The translations under genes were made by a program, and so were the position numbers. Of a stretch of 16,562 nt of DNA, positions 1 to 8,101 are shown in pieces. Numbering within the stretch: the first letter of the stretch is position 1; each line of letters opens with the position of its first letter. The stretch comes from an uncultured bacterium (GTDB lineage Bacteria; Bacillota; Clostridia; TANB77; CAG-508). The stretch lies in the NCBI GenBank assembly GCA_905215845.1, contig CAJMRU010000004.1, forward strand, positions 1 to 16,562, given 5' to 3'. The notes below the pieces were generated by a model, which was given only the letters and a program-made list of their open reading frames with translations, ran no database searches and was not told the DNA's origin.

Positions 1-858
1 ATAATTATTGTTGTTTCTATTATTGTAATTATTATTTTTGTTAAAATTATTTCTATTGTTTTGACCATTTCTGTTTTGGTAATTGTTTGAATTATTATTT
101 TGATTATCTCTGTTTTGATAGTTATTTGAATTATTATTTTCATTTCTATTTTGATAACTATTGTTTTTATGAAAATTATTATCGTTTCTTTTATTATCTT
201 TATTTTCTTTTTGCATATTATTACTCATACCTTTATTATTTTCAACCACTCTATCCTCAGTTTTAATTGCTGTATTATTAGTGTTAATGTCCTCCATTTT
301 TGATTTATCTTGTTTTATTTCTTCTTTTTTCTCTTTTACTAACTCTTCTTTTGCTGTTTCTTTTACCTCTTCTATTTCTTTCTTTGGCTCTTCTTTTACT
401 TCTTCTACTGGTTTCTTTTGTTCTTCTTTCTTCAAGCCAAATAATTCACTTACTGTCATAGGTTTATTAGGCTTATTTCTATACACTATGTTATAATCTT
501 TATTTTGTTTTCTTTCAACAAATCCAACATTATTATTTCTTTTTTGTTGTTTTTGAGCTTTTTCTTTTTCCTTTTTTTCTTGCTCTTCTTCTATTATTAC
601 TTCTCTTCTTATTATAACAGGAGTTTCCTTTTTTTCTTCCTTTTTAGCTTTCTTTGTATTTTCTTTTGGAGTTTGCACTTTATCTTTACTTGTATTTTTT
701 AATAATTCTTTTTCAATTTTTGTTGCTTGATCTTCATCTACTCCACTTAAATGACTTTTCGCTTCAATATTTAGTTTTTTAGCTACTTCTAATACTTCTT
801 TACTGGTTAAGTTTAGCTTTTTGGCTATTTCATGAATTTTAATCTTACCCAATAACAT
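1..858 (-). CDS. infB: Translation initiation factor IF-2, N-terminal part (runs off the window)
   Basis: IF-2 is the GTPase that brings fMet-tRNA to the 30S subunit and promotes subunit joining. Only the N-terminal 286 codons are here; the frame is still open at base 1 and the GTPase domain lies outside the window. The first ~45 residues match the IF2_N domain (KIKIHEIAKKLNLTSKEV, then a second helix and SHLSGVDEDQA). A long Lys/Glu-rich linker follows, then an Asn/Gln/Arg-rich repeated stretch at the window edge. It is the last visible gene of the rimP-nusA-ylxR-ylxQ-infB operon and overlaps the end of ylxQ by 14 bp, so translational coupling is likely. The boundary given uses ATG at 858; TTG at 852 is better spaced from the ribosome-binding site. 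Identity rests on the N-terminal domain plus operon context, which is the standard Firmicutes order. Confidence 0.93.
   Translation of the reverse strand, partial: MLLGKIKIHEIAKKLNLTSKEVLEVAKKLNIEAKSHLSGVDEDQATKIEKELLKNTSKDKVQTPKENTKKAKKEEKKETPVIIRREVIIEEEQEKKEKEKAQKQQKRNNNVGFVERKQNKDYNIVYRNKPNKPMTVSELFGLKKEEQKKPVEEVKEEPKKEIEEVKETAKEELVKEKKEEIKQDKSKMEDINTNNTAIKTEDRVVENNKGMSNNMQKENKDNKRNDNNFHKNNSYQNRNENNNSNNYQNRDNQNNNSNNYQNRNGQNNRNNFNKNNNYNNRNNNNY
46..156 (-). repeat. Asn-rich imperfect tandem repeat inside infB
   Basis: Within the IF-2 linker, three consecutive units each begin with YQNR: the first codons are at 156, 120 and 81 (minus strand), giving periods of 36 and 39 nt. Units one and two both end with NNNSNN before the next YQNR. 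Asn/Arg-rich sequence without the exact motif continues to the window edge. It is a coding low-complexity repeat, not a mobile element. Confidence 0.7.
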
Positions 859-1165
859 CACCCCCATCATTAATTTTTATAATTTCATTAGATAGATTTA
901 TATCTTTTATTCCTATTATTGCTTTATTATTTTTTCCTATTGTTTTACTTAATTCATCAATATTTCCTTTTATTATAATTGGAACATTATATTCTTCACT
1001 TAATTTTGAAAACTTTTCCTTAGTCCTTTCAGATGAATCTTCTGCAACTATAATTACTTTTATTTTTCTAGCCTTTAATTCATTTTCAACACTATCTGCT
1101 CCAAAAGCAATTTTCCTTGCTCTTGCTGCTAATCCTAGCAATCCTAATATTTTTTTATTTATCAA
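845..1165 (-). CDS. ylxQ: L7Ae-family RNA-binding protein YlxQ
   Basis: A 106-residue member of the L7Ae/L30e RNA-binding fold family found between ylxR and infB in Firmicutes. The family binds kink-turn RNA; the exact target of YlxQ is not settled. Visible signatures are the N-terminal ILGLLGLAARARKIAFG (helix plus basic patch) and the central strand KVIIVAEDSSERTKEKF, both typical. The start is TTG at 1165, with AAGAGGTG about 6 nt upstream inside the end of ylxR, so the two genes overlap by 11 bp; its own end overlaps infB. The overlaps at both ends indicate a tightly coupled transcript. Length is usual for the family. Confidence 0.88.
   Translation of the reverse strand: MINKKILGLLGLAARARKIAFGADSVENELKARKIKVIIVAEDSSERTKEKFSKLSEEYNVPIIIKGNIDELSKTIGKNNKAIIGIKDINLSNEIIKINDGGDVIG
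857..865 (-). promoter_or_regulatory. Ribosome-binding site bearing on the infB start
   Basis: On the minus strand this reads GGGGGTGAT, one mismatch from the full anti-Shine-Dalgarno complement GGAGGTGAT. The G-run ends only 2 nt before ATG 858 but 8 nt before TTG 852, which would start the protein MGKIKIHEIA. Spacing therefore favours TTG 852; the site lies inside the last codons of ylxQ. Confidence 0.5.
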
Positions 1166-1415
1166 GAATTACACCTCTTAAACTTTCATATATTTCTTCT
1201 GATATTTTCATATCAAAAATTCTTTCTAATCTCTTAGTTTTTATAACTTTTTCTAAGCATTTGATGTCATCGCAAATATATGCTCCTCTTCCTTCTTTTT
1301 TTCCAAGCTTATCTATACTGATTTCATTTTCTTTGTTTTTAACGATTCTTATTAACTCATTTTTTTCTTTTTTTTCATTACATCCCATACAAGTTCTTTG
1401 TGGTATATTTTTCAT
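1155..1415 (-). CDS. ylxR: YlxR/RnpM family protein (DUF448)
   Basis: A small basic protein (86 residues) of the DUF448 family, encoded between nusA and ylxQ. The B. subtilis homologue has been reported to bind RNase P RNA and modulate RNase P activity, hence the name RnpM. The diagnostic N-terminal motif PQRTCMGC is at residues 5-12, and GRGAYIC lies mid-protein, with a second Cys a few residues later (IKCLEK). The start ATG at 1415 is preceded by an AGGGGG ribosome-binding site. It follows nusA by 38 bp and overlaps ylxQ by 11 bp. Family assignment is firm; the RNase P role here is taken from the homologue. Confidence 0.9.
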   Translation of the reverse strand: MKNIPQRTCMGCNEKKEKNELIRIVKNKENEISIDKLGKKEGRGAYICDDIKCLEKVIKTKRLERIFDMKISEEIYESLRGVILDK

Positions 1416-1453
1416 ATATTTTCCCCCTTTTATTGTATGTCCTAAAATTTTTA

Positions 1454-2557
1454 TTATTCTTCTGTTGTATTTTCCTCATTTTCTTGAGCAGCCATTAACA
1501 TTTCTCTAAATTGTGATTCAGATTTTATATCAATTTTCCAATTTGTTAATTTTGCTGCTAATCTTGCATTTTGTCCTGATTTTCCAATTGCTAAAGATAA
1601 TTGGTCATCTGGAACTATTACTTGTGCAAATTTTTCTTCTTCTTTTATATCTACTGCTAAAATTTTTGCTGGTAATAATGCTGAAGAAATGTATATTGAA
1701 GGATCTTCATTCCATTCTATAACATCAATTTTTTCTCCATTTAATTCATTAATAACATTTTGAATTCTTACTCCTCTTTGTCCAACACATGAACCAACAG
1801 GATCTATATTAGGATCTGGAGAATATACTGCTACTTTACTTCTATATCCTGCATCTCTAGATACACTTTTTATTTCAATTACACCTTCATATATTTCTGG
1901 TATTTCAAGTTCTAATAATTTTCTTACAAAGTCTGGATGACTTCTTGATACAATTACTTGTGGTACTCCTTTTGCACCTTTTTCTACATCCATTACATAA
2001 CCTTTTATTTTATCATTTACTCTGTATTTTTCTGTTGGTATTTGCTCTTTAGATGGCATTATACCTTCTAATCTTCCTAAATCCATTACAACTATATTTT
2101 TATCAGCTTTTTGTATAATTCCAGAAACTATCTCTCCTTTTCTGTCATTAAATTCTGTGAAAATTATTTCTCTTTCTGCTTCTCTTAATTTTTGAATTAT
2201 TACTTGTTTTGCTGTTTGTGCTGCTATTCTACCAAAATCTCTAGGTACTATTTCTACTTCTACCGTTTCTCCTAATTTTGCTTCTTTGTTTATTTTTCTA
2301 GCATCTTCTAGACTAATTTCTAAAGCTGGATCTTTTGCATCTTCCATTATTTCTTTTATTGAAAAAACATGTGTTGCTCCAGTTTGAGGATCCATTGCAA
2401 CTCTTACATTATCTAATGCATCAAAGTTTCTTTTATATGCTGTAAGTAATGCTGTTTCGATAGATTCTAATAAATATTCTTTTTTTATACCTTTCTCTTT
2501 TTCTAGTTCTTCCAAAGCCAATATCAATTCTTTATTGTCTATTGCTTGATTTTTCAT
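1454..2557 (-). CDS. nusA: Transcription termination/antitermination factor NusA
   Basis: NusA binds RNA polymerase near the RNA exit channel and modulates pausing, intrinsic termination and antitermination. The 367-residue protein has the expected order: N-terminal polymerase-binding domain (about 1-130), S1 domain (about 135-200, starting RKGEIVSGIIQ), KH1 with GQRGVR, and KH2 with the GxxG loop GKSGQN. It ends in a short acidic tail (ENEENTTEE) and lacks the C-terminal acidic repeats of proteobacterial NusA, as is normal in Firmicutes. The ATG is preceded by a very good GGGAGG site 8 nt upstream. It lies 22 bp after rimP in the same operon. Confidence 0.97.
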   Translation of the reverse strand: MKNQAIDNKELILALEELEKEKGIKKEYLLESIETALLTAYKRNFDALDNVRVAMDPQTGATHVFSIKEIMEDAKDPALEISLEDARKINKEAKLGETVEVEIVPRDFGRIAAQTAKQVIIQKLREAEREIIFTEFNDRKGEIVSGIIQKADKNIVVMDLGRLEGIMPSKEQIPTEKYRVNDKIKGYVMDVEKGAKGVPQVIVSRSHPDFVRKLLELEIPEIYEGVIEIKSVSRDAGYRSKVAVYSPDPNIDPVGSCVGQRGVRIQNVINELNGEKIDVIEWNEDPSIYISSALLPAKILAVDIKEEEKFAQVIVPDDQLSLAIGKSGQNARLAAKLTNWKIDIKSESQFREMLMAAQENEENTTEE

Positions 2558-2579
2558 TTTATATTCCTCCCTTTACTTT

Positions 2580-3029
2580 TTAATTCCAATCATATACTGT
2601 TTTTATTTGTGCTATATTTTTTCTTTCAATTTTTTCTTCATCTAAATATATATTTTCATCATCAAAATCTTTTAGTATTCCTTGATATTCTTTATTTCCA
2701 TTATTATCTTTTTTGAATAGTTTTATATGTATTTCTTTTCCTTTATTTTGTTCTAAATGTTTTTCTTTTCTTAATATTCTTTCAATTCCTGGTGAAGATA
2801 CTTCTAAGAAATATTGATCTTTTATATAATTCGCTTCATCCAATAAATCATTTATTTCGTCATTTACTTTCTCACAATCTGATAAGTCTATTCCTTCTGG
2901 CTTATCAATAAATATTCTTAAAAAATAGTTTTTTCCTTCTTTTGCATATTCTACATCATATAAATCGTATCCTGCTTTTTCTATTTTATCTTTTAGTAAG
3001 TGTTCTACTTTTTCCTCAATACTTGCCAA
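2580..3029 (-). CDS. rimP: Ribosome maturation factor RimP
   Basis: RimP assists late assembly of the 30S subunit. The 149-residue protein has the usual two-domain layout: an N-terminal alpha/beta domain with the hallmark YFLEVSSPGIERIL, preceded by LRIFIDKPEGIDLSDCEKV, and a C-terminal SH3-like barrel (about residues 90-149). The start is TTG at 3029, with AGGAGG exactly 8 nt upstream; no better ATG exists near it. First gene of the operon, 77 nt downstream of a strong promoter and just after a leader hairpin. Length is normal for the family. Confidence 0.95.
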   Translation of the reverse strand: MASIEEKVEHLLKDKIEKAGYDLYDVEYAKEGKNYFLRIFIDKPEGIDLSDCEKVNDEINDLLDEANYIKDQYFLEVSSPGIERILRKEKHLEQNKGKEIHIKLFKKDNNGNKEYQGILKDFDDENIYLDEEKIERKNIAQIKTVYDWN

Positions 3030-3057
3030 AAAAGTTTCCTCCTTTTTTCAAAATTTA

Positions 3058-3080
3058 AGAGTGGGATTTGTTCCCACTCT
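3058..3080 (-). promoter_or_regulatory. Leader hairpin upstream of rimP
   Basis: On the minus strand AGAGTGGGA pairs perfectly with TCCCACTCT across a 5-nt loop (ACAAA), giving a 9-bp stem. It sits about 20 nt after the expected transcription start and before the rimP ribosome-binding site. No T-run follows on either strand, so it is not an intrinsic terminator as written. It could stabilise the mRNA 5' end or serve regulation of the operon; its function is unknown. Confidence 0.6.
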
Positions 3081-3105
3081 CTTGCTCATCTTGTATTCTT
3101 TATAT

Positions 3106-3134
3106 ATTATACCCATTTTTTACTAAAAATGCAA
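3106..3134 (-). promoter_or_regulatory. Sigma-A promoter of the rimP-nusA-infB operon
   Basis: On the minus strand the -35 TTGCAT (3134-3129) and a perfect -10 TATAAT (3111-3106) are separated by exactly 17 bp. Transcription would start near 3099, giving a leader of about 70 nt that contains the hairpin at 3058-3080. This is the best promoter in the window and the only one visible for the operon. Confidence 0.85.
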
Positions 3135-3238
3135 GGGTTTTGCTGATTTTTTTCAAAGTCGTATTTAACTTTTCAATTGACCTTTTTTGTAAAATCTAAC
3201 AAAAAACCTCAAAATCTCTTTAATTTTTAATAAATCTA

Positions 3239-3247
3239 TGATACAAT
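3239..3247 (+). promoter_or_regulatory. Extended -10 promoter for the zinc-ribbon gene
   Basis: TG-A-TACAAT forms an extended -10 element. The hexamer 17 bp upstream (TTTAAT, 3219-3224) is a poor -35, as is common with extended -10 promoters. It would give a ~45-nt leader before the ATG at 3297. It is back-to-back with the rimP operon promoter in the same divergent region. Confidence 0.55.
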
Positions 3248-3296
3248 GTAACAAAATTTAGAAAATACATAACAAAAGATTATAGGAGGATTTGAA

Positions 3297-3581
3297 ATGG
3301 ATTTTAATAGATGTAGTAGATGTGGCAGTTTTTATGTATCACAAGGAAATGTTTGTCCTAAATGTAGTCCTAAAGATGGATTTGAATTTTCAACATTTAA
3401 AAATTATATAAAAGAAAATGGCTTTGATAATTCTTTAGATACTATTTCTGGTCAAATTGGAGTTTCTGTAAAAAATTTAAACAGATTTTTAGAATACGAA
3501 GATTTTAAACAATATAAATCAGAAATTAATAATATTGGTAAAAATAAAAATCTAGGAAATACTAGTATTACTTTAAATTAA
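3297..3581 (+). CDS. Small zinc-ribbon protein with helical C-terminal half
   Basis: A 94-residue protein I cannot name with confidence. The N-terminus holds two CxxC knuckles (Cys6/Cys9 and Cys20/Cys23: RCSRCG and CPKC), a clear zinc-ribbon. The middle part (about 32-70, YIKENGFDNSLDTISGQIGVSVKNL then RFLEYEDF) reads like a small helix-turn-helix. This architecture recalls the YvyF/TIGR03826 flagellar-operon proteins, but there are no flagellar genes here, so that is only a resemblance. The start has an excellent AGGAGG 7 nt upstream. It has its own promoter and terminator and is transcribed divergently from the rimP operon. A regulatory or nucleic-acid-binding role is inferred from the fold only. 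Confidence 0.8.
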   Translation: MDFNRCSRCGSFYVSQGNVCPKCSPKDGFEFSTFKNYIKENGFDNSLDTISGQIGVSVKNLNRFLEYEDFKQYKSEINNIGKNKNLGNTSITLN

Positions 3582-3596
3582 GTTTAAATAACTATT

Positions 3597-3627
3597 AAAA
3601 CGGAAAACTTCTTATTTTCCGTTTTTT
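3597..3627 (+). terminator. Intrinsic terminator after the zinc-ribbon gene
   Basis: AAAACGGAAAA pairs with TTTTCCGTTTT across the loop CTTCTTA, and the right arm runs into a T6 tract. It begins 15 bp after the stop codon. Confidence 0.88.
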
Positions 3628-3735
3628 ACTGTATATAAGGCTGAAATTACTTAATCATTTATATTTTCAAGAATATATAAATGTGGTAAAGCAAGTTTTA
3701 TTATTGTACAACTATAAATGAAAGGATTGAAGTAA

Positions 3736-4950
3736 ATGAAAAATGTTTTTAATATTTTAGAAGAAAGAGGTTACATTGAGCAAATGACTCATCCTCAAGA
3801 AATAAAGGATTTATTTAACAAAGAAAGTGTTCCTTTTTATATTGGTATTGACCCTACTGCTGATAGTTTACATGTTGGACATTTTGTTTCTTTAATGGTT
3901 GCAAGTCATATGCAAAAATGTGGTCATAAACCAATTATTCTAGTTGGTGGTGGTACTGCTACTATTGGTGACCCTTCTGGAAAAACAGATATGAGAAAAA
4001 TGATGACTAGAGAACAAATTAATCACAATGTTGATTGTATAAAAAAACAAGTAGAAAAATTTATTAGTTTTGAAGGTGAAAATAAAGCAATAATAGTTAA
4101 TAATGCTGATTGGCTTTTAGATTTAAAGTTTGTGGATTTTGTTCGTGAAATAGGAAGTTTATTTTCAGTAAATAAAATGCTTTCTGCTGAATGCTATAAA
4201 CAAAGATTAGAAACAGGATTAACATTCTTTGAAATGAGCTATATGCTTATGCAATCATATGACTTCTTATATTTATACAATAAATATGGATGTAAGTTAC
4301 AAATGGGTGGAAATGATCAATGGTCTAATATAATTGGAGGAGTTGACTTAATTAGAAAAATTGGAAAAGATGATTCTTTTGGTCTAACTTTTAAACTTCT
4401 TACAACAAAAGAAGGTAAAAAAATGGGTAAAACAGAAAAAGGTGCTCTATGGTTAGATTCAACTAAAACAACTCCTTATGAATTTTATCAATATTGGAGA
4501 AATATAGAAGATTCTAGTGTTGAAACCGTTTTAAAAATGTTAACATACCTTACAATGGATGAAGTTAATAGGTTATCTTCACTAAAAGATGAACAAATAA
4601 ACGAAGCAAAAAAAGTGGCAGCATTTGAAATAACAAAACTTATACATGGAGAAGAAGAAGCTAAAAAAGCTGAAGAAGCTTCAAACGCTTTATTCTCTGG
4701 AAATGGTAGTTTAGAAAATATGCCTTCTATAAAATTAGATGATATAAACATTTTACTAGTAGATAGTATAGTAATAGCTGGAATTGCACCTTCAAAAGGT
4801 CAAGCAAGAACTCTAATTACACAAGGTGGAATTTCTTTAAATGATGAAAAAATAACAGATATTTCATACAAATTATCAGAAAAAGACTTCTCTCAAGGTT
4901 ATGCTATATTGAAAAAAGGTAAAAAAATATTCTATAAATTAGAAAAATAG
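3736..4950 (+). CDS. tyrS: Tyrosyl-tRNA synthetase (TyrS type)
   Basis: Charges tRNA-Tyr with tyrosine in the cytosol. The 404-residue protein shows the class I HIGH signature as HVGH (residues 46-49), the GDPSGKTDMR segment (79-87), the tyrosine/tRNA pocket motif GGNDQWSNI (191-199) and the KMSKS loop as KKMGKT (228-233). A C-terminal S4 RNA-binding domain (about 338-404, with SKGQARTLITQGGISLNDEK) completes the usual architecture. The ribosome-binding site AAAGGA lies 9 nt before ATG. The leader after the previous terminator is only ~110 nt and no T-box is recognisable, unlike many Firmicutes tyrS genes. Codons end mostly in T (GGT, ACT, GTT), unlike the minus-strand genes on either side, which favour A-ending codons. 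Confidence 0.97.
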   Translation: MKNVFNILEERGYIEQMTHPQEIKDLFNKESVPFYIGIDPTADSLHVGHFVSLMVASHMQKCGHKPIILVGGGTATIGDPSGKTDMRKMMTREQINHNVDCIKKQVEKFISFEGENKAIIVNNADWLLDLKFVDFVREIGSLFSVNKMLSAECYKQRLETGLTFFEMSYMLMQSYDFLYLYNKYGCKLQMGGNDQWSNIIGGVDLIRKIGKDDSFGLTFKLLTTKEGKKMGKTEKGALWLDSTKTTPYEFYQYWRNIEDSSVETVLKMLTYLTMDEVNRLSSLKDEQINEAKKVAAFEITKLIHGEEEAKKAEEASNALFSGNGSLENMPSIKLDDINILLVDSIVIAGIAPSKGQARTLITQGGISLNDEKITDISYKLSEKDFSQGYAILKKGKKIFYKLEK

Positions 4951-4953
4951 ATA

Positions 4954-5003
4954 AAGAAGCACTCCTAGAATATAAAAAATATTTCTGGGATTGCCTCTTT
5001 TTT
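4954..5003. terminator. Shared terminator between tyrS and the TPR gene
   Basis: A long imperfect hairpin: AAGAAGCACTCCTAGAATAT pairs with the ATATTTCTGGGATTGCC-CTCTT side across an A-rich loop, with one bulge and two mismatches. A T-run follows on the plus strand. On the minus strand the stem is followed by TTTATCTATTTTTC, so it probably also ends the convergent TPR gene. Confidence 0.8.
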
Positions 5004-5005
5004 AC

Positions 5006-6241
5006 TTATCTTTCTTTCTCATCTTTCTCAATTTGTTGTTCTTTTTTTATCTTTCCTTCAGCTGTATTCTTTTTCAATAATTTTATATCGTTATAACTCA
5101 AATGTCTAGTAATATCAACCATTTCTTCTAAATGTTCTTTTGCCTTTATATCTTTTTCTTGTAATTTAGCAACTTTCTCATCTTCATTTAAGCTATTTTC
5201 CAAGTTAAATGGTATTGAAATTCTGGCCATTATTGGGATGAAAATTGTATCTTTTTTTACTTTTTCTACTATTTTCTTCGAATTTATGTCTATTGCTGTA
5301 TTAGTATATTTTATAGCAGTGTCTTTATCTCCTTTTATTAAATAAATCTTTGCTAATTCAAAATATCCATCCGCTGATAATTCTTCCTCTTCTATTGCTT
5401 CTAAAAATCTTCTTTCTGCCTCTTCTAAATCCTTATAAATCAATGCAATTTCTGCTAATGCATATTTACAATTATATGCTAATGAATTTATCTCTGCCGC
5501 TTTTTCATAACATATCTTTGCATTTTGAAAATCATTTAACATTGTGTAAACAATACCTAAATTATAGTTTAGGTCATAGCTCATTGGATTAAATCTTAAA
5601 GCTTCTTGATAAATATTTGCTGCATCTTTATATCTTTCCTTTTCAATTAATATATCTCCTAAAAGCACTGTTGCCTTATACATATCTGGTTTTATATTTA
5701 ATAAATTAAATAACATTTCTGCTGCTTCATCTTTTTTATCTAAATTATCTAATAACTCTGCCACTTTATAATAAGAATTATAATCTTTTTTGTTTATATC
5801 AATAGCTTGTACATATTCATCTATCGCTTTCCTCATCCCACCTTCTTTTTCATATAATTCTGCTAACAATTTATGACCTTTATAACTATTTGGCATTTTA
5901 GTTATTAATTTAATTAAAGCTTCTTTTGCTTTTTTGTCATTTCCAATTGCTAAATAGAATTTTGCCTTTGTTATGTTTATAATTTCTAATAGTGTAATAC
6001 CTCTTGTTTCTAATATAATAGCAATTATTGGAACTAATATTGATAATGCATATTTTGCTATATCTAATATAATATTTGATTTAATTGTAAAAGCAAATTC
6101 TATAAAGTTTAAAGCAATACCTATTGCTTCTAATAATAAAATTATCACATAACTTGTATCATTTTTTCTTATCATTTTGAAAAATGTATATACAAAAATT
6201 GCAAGTGATATAACTGTAAAAATTAATTGTTCGGCTAACAT
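5006..6241 (-). CDS. Membrane-anchored TPR-repeat protein
   Basis: A 411-residue protein with no assigned function. Three hydrophobic helices occupy the N-terminus (about 6-23, 31-53, 57-78) with short loops. They are followed by about seven consecutive tetratricopeptide repeats (roughly 87-324); typical units read AIDEYVQAIDINKKDYNSYY and ANIYQEALRFNPMSYDLNYN. The C-terminal ~85 residues are charged and Lys/Glu-rich, without recognisable domain. The layout suggests a membrane-tethered scaffold with cytoplasmic TPRs that hold a partner protein; the partner is unknown. ATG at 6241 is preceded by AAGGAAG. It is monocistronic: convergent with tyrS, and separated from the upstream gerA gene by 157 bp in which I see no clear promoter or terminator. 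Confidence 0.85.
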   Translation of the reverse strand: MLAEQLIFTVISLAIFVYTFFKMIRKNDTSYVIILLLEAIGIALNFIEFAFTIKSNIILDIAKYALSILVPIIAIILETRGITLLEIINITKAKFYLAIGNDKKAKEALIKLITKMPNSYKGHKLLAELYEKEGGMRKAIDEYVQAIDINKKDYNSYYKVAELLDNLDKKDEAAEMLFNLLNIKPDMYKATVLLGDILIEKERYKDAANIYQEALRFNPMSYDLNYNLGIVYTMLNDFQNAKICYEKAAEINSLAYNCKYALAEIALIYKDLEEAERRFLEAIEEEELSADGYFELAKIYLIKGDKDTAIKYTNTAIDINSKKIVEKVKKDTIFIPIMARISIPFNLENSLNEDEKVAKLQEKDIKAKEHLEEMVDITRHLSYNDIKLLKKNTAEGKIKKEQQIEKDEKER

Positions 6242-6398
6242 TCTTTCTTCCTTGTATAATATATATTTAGGTTTTTAAAAGGTTACCTATAAACCTTTAA
6301 TTTCATTATCAATTCAAATTTTTCTATTTGAAGCTATTTTACTTGTAAATAATTAAATTAAATCTTATTATCTATAAAACAATTTTAACAAATACTAG

Positions 6399-8101
6399 CT
6401 AATACTTTTTCCATTTTAAAGAAATATTATCTTGCTTTTGCTCTTTTTTGGAATTTAGAAAACTAGAACGATATTCTCTTTTCCAAATAGGAGGTAAATA
6501 ATACTTAGAACCTTTAATTTTTTCAAAAGGAGAAAGTCCAATTGTGTAAGGAACTCCAAAAGAAGTAGTATTTACTATCATAGATAAATAAACAAATAAA
6601 CCTAAAGATATACCTAAAAATCCACAAAGGTAACCTAAAAAAATAAAAACAAATCTATATACTCGTAAATGGAAACTAAAAGAATAATCAGGAATAGCAA
6701 AAGAAGCAGTGGCAGTGATTGCAACAACTATAATTAAAATAGGACTAACAATTCCAGCACTTACAGCAGCTTGTCCCATAACAATAGCACCAACAATTCC
6801 TATTGTAGGCCCAATGGGAGCAGGAACTCTAAGACCAGCTTCTCTTATTAACTCAAAAGATAATTCTAATAGTAGTAACTCTAAAATTATAGGGAAGGGA
6901 ACATTTTCTCTCGAAGCAAGAATAGAGTACAGTAATTCTGTGGGTAATATTTCTTGATGGAAACTAGTAATAGCCATATATAATCCTGGTAATAGTAAAG
7001 TTATAAAAGTAGCAAATAATCTAATTAATTTAGAAAAATTAGAAAAAATAGCTTTTTGATTTTTATCATCAGGTGAACCTAAAAAATCAGTAAAAATAGC
7101 AGGTATAATTATTGAATAAGGGGCACCATCTACTAAAATTACAATTCTACCATCTAATAAATAACTAGAAGCTTTATCTGGTCTTTCAGTAGATAGAACT
7201 TGAGGTACATCGAGTCTATTTGTTTCACTAATTAATTGCTCTAATTGACCAGCTGAAAGTAAAGAATCTACTGATAAATTGTTCATTCTATATTTTACCT
7301 CAGCGATTAAATCATCATTTGCTAAATTTCCAATATAACATAAGCCACATTTAGTTTTAGTTATATTTCCAATTTCTATATTTTCAATAATCAAATTTTC
7401 GTTGTTAATAAATCTTCTAAGTAGAGAAGTATTTGTTCTTAGATTTTCTACAAAAGAAACATGAGAACCTTTTACCACAATTTCATTATTAGGCTTTTCA
7501 GGACTTCTATATGCATAACCTTTGACTTCAATGTCAAAAGCTAAATCTAAAGTATCTATAAAAAGTGCACAGTTTCCGAGAATTAATACCGAGTAAAAGC
7601 TTGCTCAAAAGTTTTAGCTTGTTTTACAGTATTTTGAGGCATCAAGCAATTTATTATATATGAAGGCAAATCAAATTTCTTGACTTTTCTGACAGTAATA
7701 TTATTAGCCACTGCTTGAGAAACTACTTTATTTTGACCACCATCGTATAAATTATTGCGATTTCTCATCATTAAAGGCTTTAAAACAAAATTATCCATTA
7801 ATTCACTATTAATCATACCATCAATATAAAGAAGAAAAGCACTATATTGTTTTCCTCTGGCATTTAAAGTAAATTGCCTTAAAACGATATCTGAATTTAT
7901 TAATAAATTATACTTGGTTTTTACATATTCTAAATTTACATCTAGACTTGTAAAAATTTTTTTAGTATCAGTATCCTTTTTTCCAATATCACTATTAGGA
8001 TAATTTCGTATATGAGCATCTTCTATTAAGTTAAATTTATGATTTGAATCATTACTTGGTTTATAAGAAAACAAAGTATTAAATAAATTTTTAAAAGACA
8101 T
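6399..8101 (-). pseudogene. GerA-family spore germination protein, frameshifted
   Basis: GerA/SpoVAF-family proteins sit in the spore inner membrane as germinant-receptor or SpoVA-associated subunits. The N-terminal soluble domain is read from ATG 8101 (GGAG 6 nt upstream) to a stop at 7583-7585. The rest is in another frame, with the hallmarks ENLRTNTSLLRR, TERPDKASS, LLPGLYMAITSFHQE, REAGLRVPAPIGP and FAIPDYSF. Between them the second frame reads VLILGNCALFIDTLDLAFD, exactly the expected family sequence. Thus one base is missing, plausibly from the A4 run at 7595-7598 (T4 on the coding strand); restoring it gives ~567 residues. No gerB or gerC partner is present. It may be a true pseudogene or a sequencing/assembly error. 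Codons end mostly in T, unlike nearby plus-strand genes. Confidence 0.85.

Noticed and set aside
1..156. CRISPR-like short repeats at the window start
   Set aside because: The repeats are in frame, directly adjacent without spacers, and encode an Asn-rich linker.
281..702. Two plus-strand ORFs rich in Phe and Ser
   Set aside because: They are the antisense of the AT-rich Lys/Glu-rich infB linker, with no ribosome-binding sites or family resemblance.
3628..3735. T-box riboswitch before tyrS
   Set aside because: The leader is only about 110 nt after a terminator, with no T-box sequence or antiterminator/terminator pair.
6311..6332. Hairpin TTCAAAT/ATTTGAA downstream of gerA as a terminator
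   Set aside because: Only 7 AT-rich pairs and no T-run on the minus strand.
6242..6398. Possible replication origin at the strand-bias flip
   Set aside because: Only one weak DnaA-box-like match (TTATCTATA at 6369-6377), no cluster, and no dnaA or dnaN nearby.
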